Shown: positions 5,555 to 6,116 of the stretch, one piece after another
Position numbering within the stretch: the stretch's first letter is position 1
Layout of the letters: each line of letters begins with the position of its first letter
Assembly: GCA_021791615.1 (NCBI GenBank)
Contig: JAJYWG010000016.1
Span: forward strand, 1-6,116
DNA: 6,116 nt
Direction of reading: 5' to 3'
DNA from: Actinomycetes bacterium
GTDB taxonomy: Bacteria > Actinomycetota > Acidimicrobiia > Acidimicrobiales > RAAP-2
Made by a program: the position numbers and the translations under genes
Notes under the pieces: model-generated
The model's input: the letters and a program-made list of their open reading frames with translations, nothing else
Told to the model about the DNA's origin: nothing
The model's database searches: none

Positions 5555-5764
5555 AAGGGGGCGGACCTCTTCAAGCCAAACCAAGTGGCCAATCGGGCAT
5601 CTCCGGCCTGCGAACGTCACATTCCGAGCCAGAGTCGCGGCCTCGAATTGCGCCGACAGCCGGCGTTTCGGGCGAGGCCAGCCGGAGAAGCCAGCGTTGG
5701 TAGGGGTCAGGGGAACCGCCAAGTATCCGGCTCGAATGTGGCATAATCATGCTATATTGATGGC
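5555..5764. other. Structured intergenic region before mazE-like gene, possible repeat element
   Basis: This 210-bp gap is open on both strands in at least one frame, but neither translation shows a family. It holds CTCCGGC (5601-5607) matched by GCCGGAG (5681-5687) as long-range arms, flanking a short hairpin CGCCG-ACAGC-CGGCG (5651-5665) followed by TTT. The nested arms suggest an RNA-folding or repeat-type element. The right end carries the promoter of the toxin-antitoxin genes. No small RNA family was recognised. Confidence 0.35.
5651..5668 (+). terminator. Weak candidate terminator hairpin downstream of the DUF2237 gene
   Basis: A 5-bp perfect GC stem, CGCCG-ACAGC-CGGCG, is followed by only three T residues, about 100 nt after the DUF2237 stop. 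The stem is short and the T-tract minimal, so termination here is uncertain; it could equally be the central stem of the larger structure at 5601-5687. Confidence 0.25.
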
Positions 5765-5766
5765 AT
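5739..5766 (+). promoter_or_regulatory. Candidate leaderless promoter and operator of the MazEF-like unit
   Basis: TATATT at 5753-5758 is a good -10 element placed so that transcription would start at or next to the ATG at 5765, giving a leaderless mRNA; no purine-rich ribosome binding site precedes the ATG. The -35 region is poor (GCTCGA at 5730-5735 with a 17-nt spacer). A perfect inverted repeat GCAT-AATC-ATGC (5741-5752) lies just upstream, and TGGCAT occurs at 5739-5744 and 5761-5766, about two helical turns apart. These are plausible binding sites for the antitoxin as autorepressor. An alternative -10 is CATAAT at 5742-5747. Confidence 0.5.
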
Positions 5767-6001
5767 GACCCGCGTCCGGATCAGCACGACCGTGGACCAG
5801 CAACTTCTCGAGCAGGCGCGCGAGGTGAAGGCGGGCGTGCCGGACTCAGCCCTTGTCGATGACGCCTTGGCGGCCTTCCTCGCTCGACACCGTGCCGCGG
5901 AAATCGACGCAGCGTACGCCTCCTACGACCACCACCCGCTTGACGAAGACGACGAGTGGGGTGATCTCGCATCGTTCCGGGCTGCGGCTGCCGCGTCATG
6001 A
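5765..6001 (+). CDS. MazE-like ribbon-helix-helix antitoxin
   Basis: This 78-residue protein starts [20 protein letters not shown] and has a strand (RVRISTTV) then two helices ([14 protein letters not shown], then [17 protein letters not shown]) over residues 1-43, the ribbon-helix-helix fold that dimerises on operator DNA. Residues 44-78 form an acidic, probably disordered tail ([13 protein letters not shown] at 59-71) of the kind that wraps around and blocks the MazF active site. The stop overlaps the start of the next gene as ATGA, which is typical for coupled antitoxin-toxin synthesis. Actinobacterial MazE-like antitoxins of this VRISTTVD type are common beside MazF. ATG 5765 has no ribosome binding site, consistent with a leaderless message. 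Confidence 0.88.
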   Translation: MTRVRISTTVDQQLLEQAREVKAGVPDSALVDDALAAFLARHRAAEIDAAYASYDHHPLDEDDEWGDLASFRAAAAAS

Positions 6002-6116
6002 GCTCGTTGCCCGCTCGGGGCGACGTCTGGTGGTGTGAGCTTCCCGACATTGGCCGAAGGCCGGTGGTCGTGTTGTCGCGCGACGCCGCCATTCCTCGCC
6101 TTCGGCGTGCGGTCAT
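5998..6116 (+). CDS. MazF/PemK-family toxin, 3' end beyond window
   Basis: The first 39 residues begin [20 protein letters not shown] and continue [19 protein letters not shown] before the window ends. RGDVWW followed by a [11 protein letters not shown] strand is the hallmark N-terminus of MazF/PemK ribosome-independent mRNA endoribonucleases, which cut mRNA at short motifs and stop growth unless bound by the antitoxin. The Arg of RGDVWW corresponds to a position used in catalysis or substrate binding in the family. The start overlaps the antitoxin stop (ATGA), so translation is coupled. The rest of the catalytic domain lies outside the window, so intactness and cleavage specificity cannot be judged. 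Confidence 0.88.
   Translation, partial: MSSLPARGDVWWCELPDIGRRPVVVLSRDAAIPRLRRAV

Noticed and set aside
1..6116. Integron gene-cassette array
   Set aside because: The gene types (toxin-antitoxin, GNAT, GrpB, MBL) fit cassette cargo, but orientations alternate and no paired attC core sites (GTTRRRY with RYYYAAC) or shared intergenic repeats were seen between genes.
1..6116. tRNA genes, CRISPR arrays, insertion-sequence ends
   Set aside because: No T-loop consensus in a foldable context, no regularly spaced repeats, and no transposase motifs with terminal inverted repeats were found by reading both strands.

Overview
The window looks like chromosomal accessory DNA from a high-GC Gram-positive bacterium, most likely a soil or environmental actinomycete or an uncultured actinobacterial lineage. 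The reasons are strong G/C use at third codon positions, frequent GTG starts, very few recognisable Shine-Dalgarno sites, and protein sequences that match actinobacterial versions of their families. No rRNA, tRNA, CRISPR array or intact transposase gene is visible.

Layout from left to right. (1) 1-504, minus strand: a small toxin-antitoxin type operon. A partial ribbon-helix-helix antitoxin runs off the left edge and is preceded by a roughly 80-codon toxin-like gene that carries a one-base frameshift. (2) 642-1550, minus: a fusion of a cupin-like domain with a GrpB/UPF0157 nucleotidyltransferase-fold domain. (3) 1721-2500, plus: a complete metallo-beta-lactamase-fold hydrolase, divergent from the fusion gene. 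(4) 2501-3578: about 1.1 kb with no convincing intact gene, holding a 13-bp direct repeat and a short minus-strand ORF whose end resembles the C-terminus of HicA toxins; it looks like decayed sequence. (5) 3579-4316, minus: a uridine-kinase-like P-loop kinase, divergent from (6) 4448-4975, plus: a GNAT N-acetyltransferase of the RimJ/RimL type. (7) 5144-5554, plus: a DUF2237 protein. (8) 5555-5764: a structured intergenic stretch. (9) 5765 to the right edge, plus: a MazE-like antitoxin and a partial MazF toxin with overlapping ATGA stop/start.

The five central genes are single transcription units in alternating orientation with no obvious shared pathway. The most informative features are the frameshift, which puts the toxin N-terminus in the same open frame as the downstream antitoxin; candidate leaderless promoters in front of both toxin-antitoxin units; the cupin-GrpB fusion, whose cupin half lacks most of the usual metal ligands; and the gene-poor region. 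A plausible reading, which is inference only, is a variable chromosomal locus bracketed by two toxin-antitoxin modules. I found no clear evidence of a new multi-gene system.
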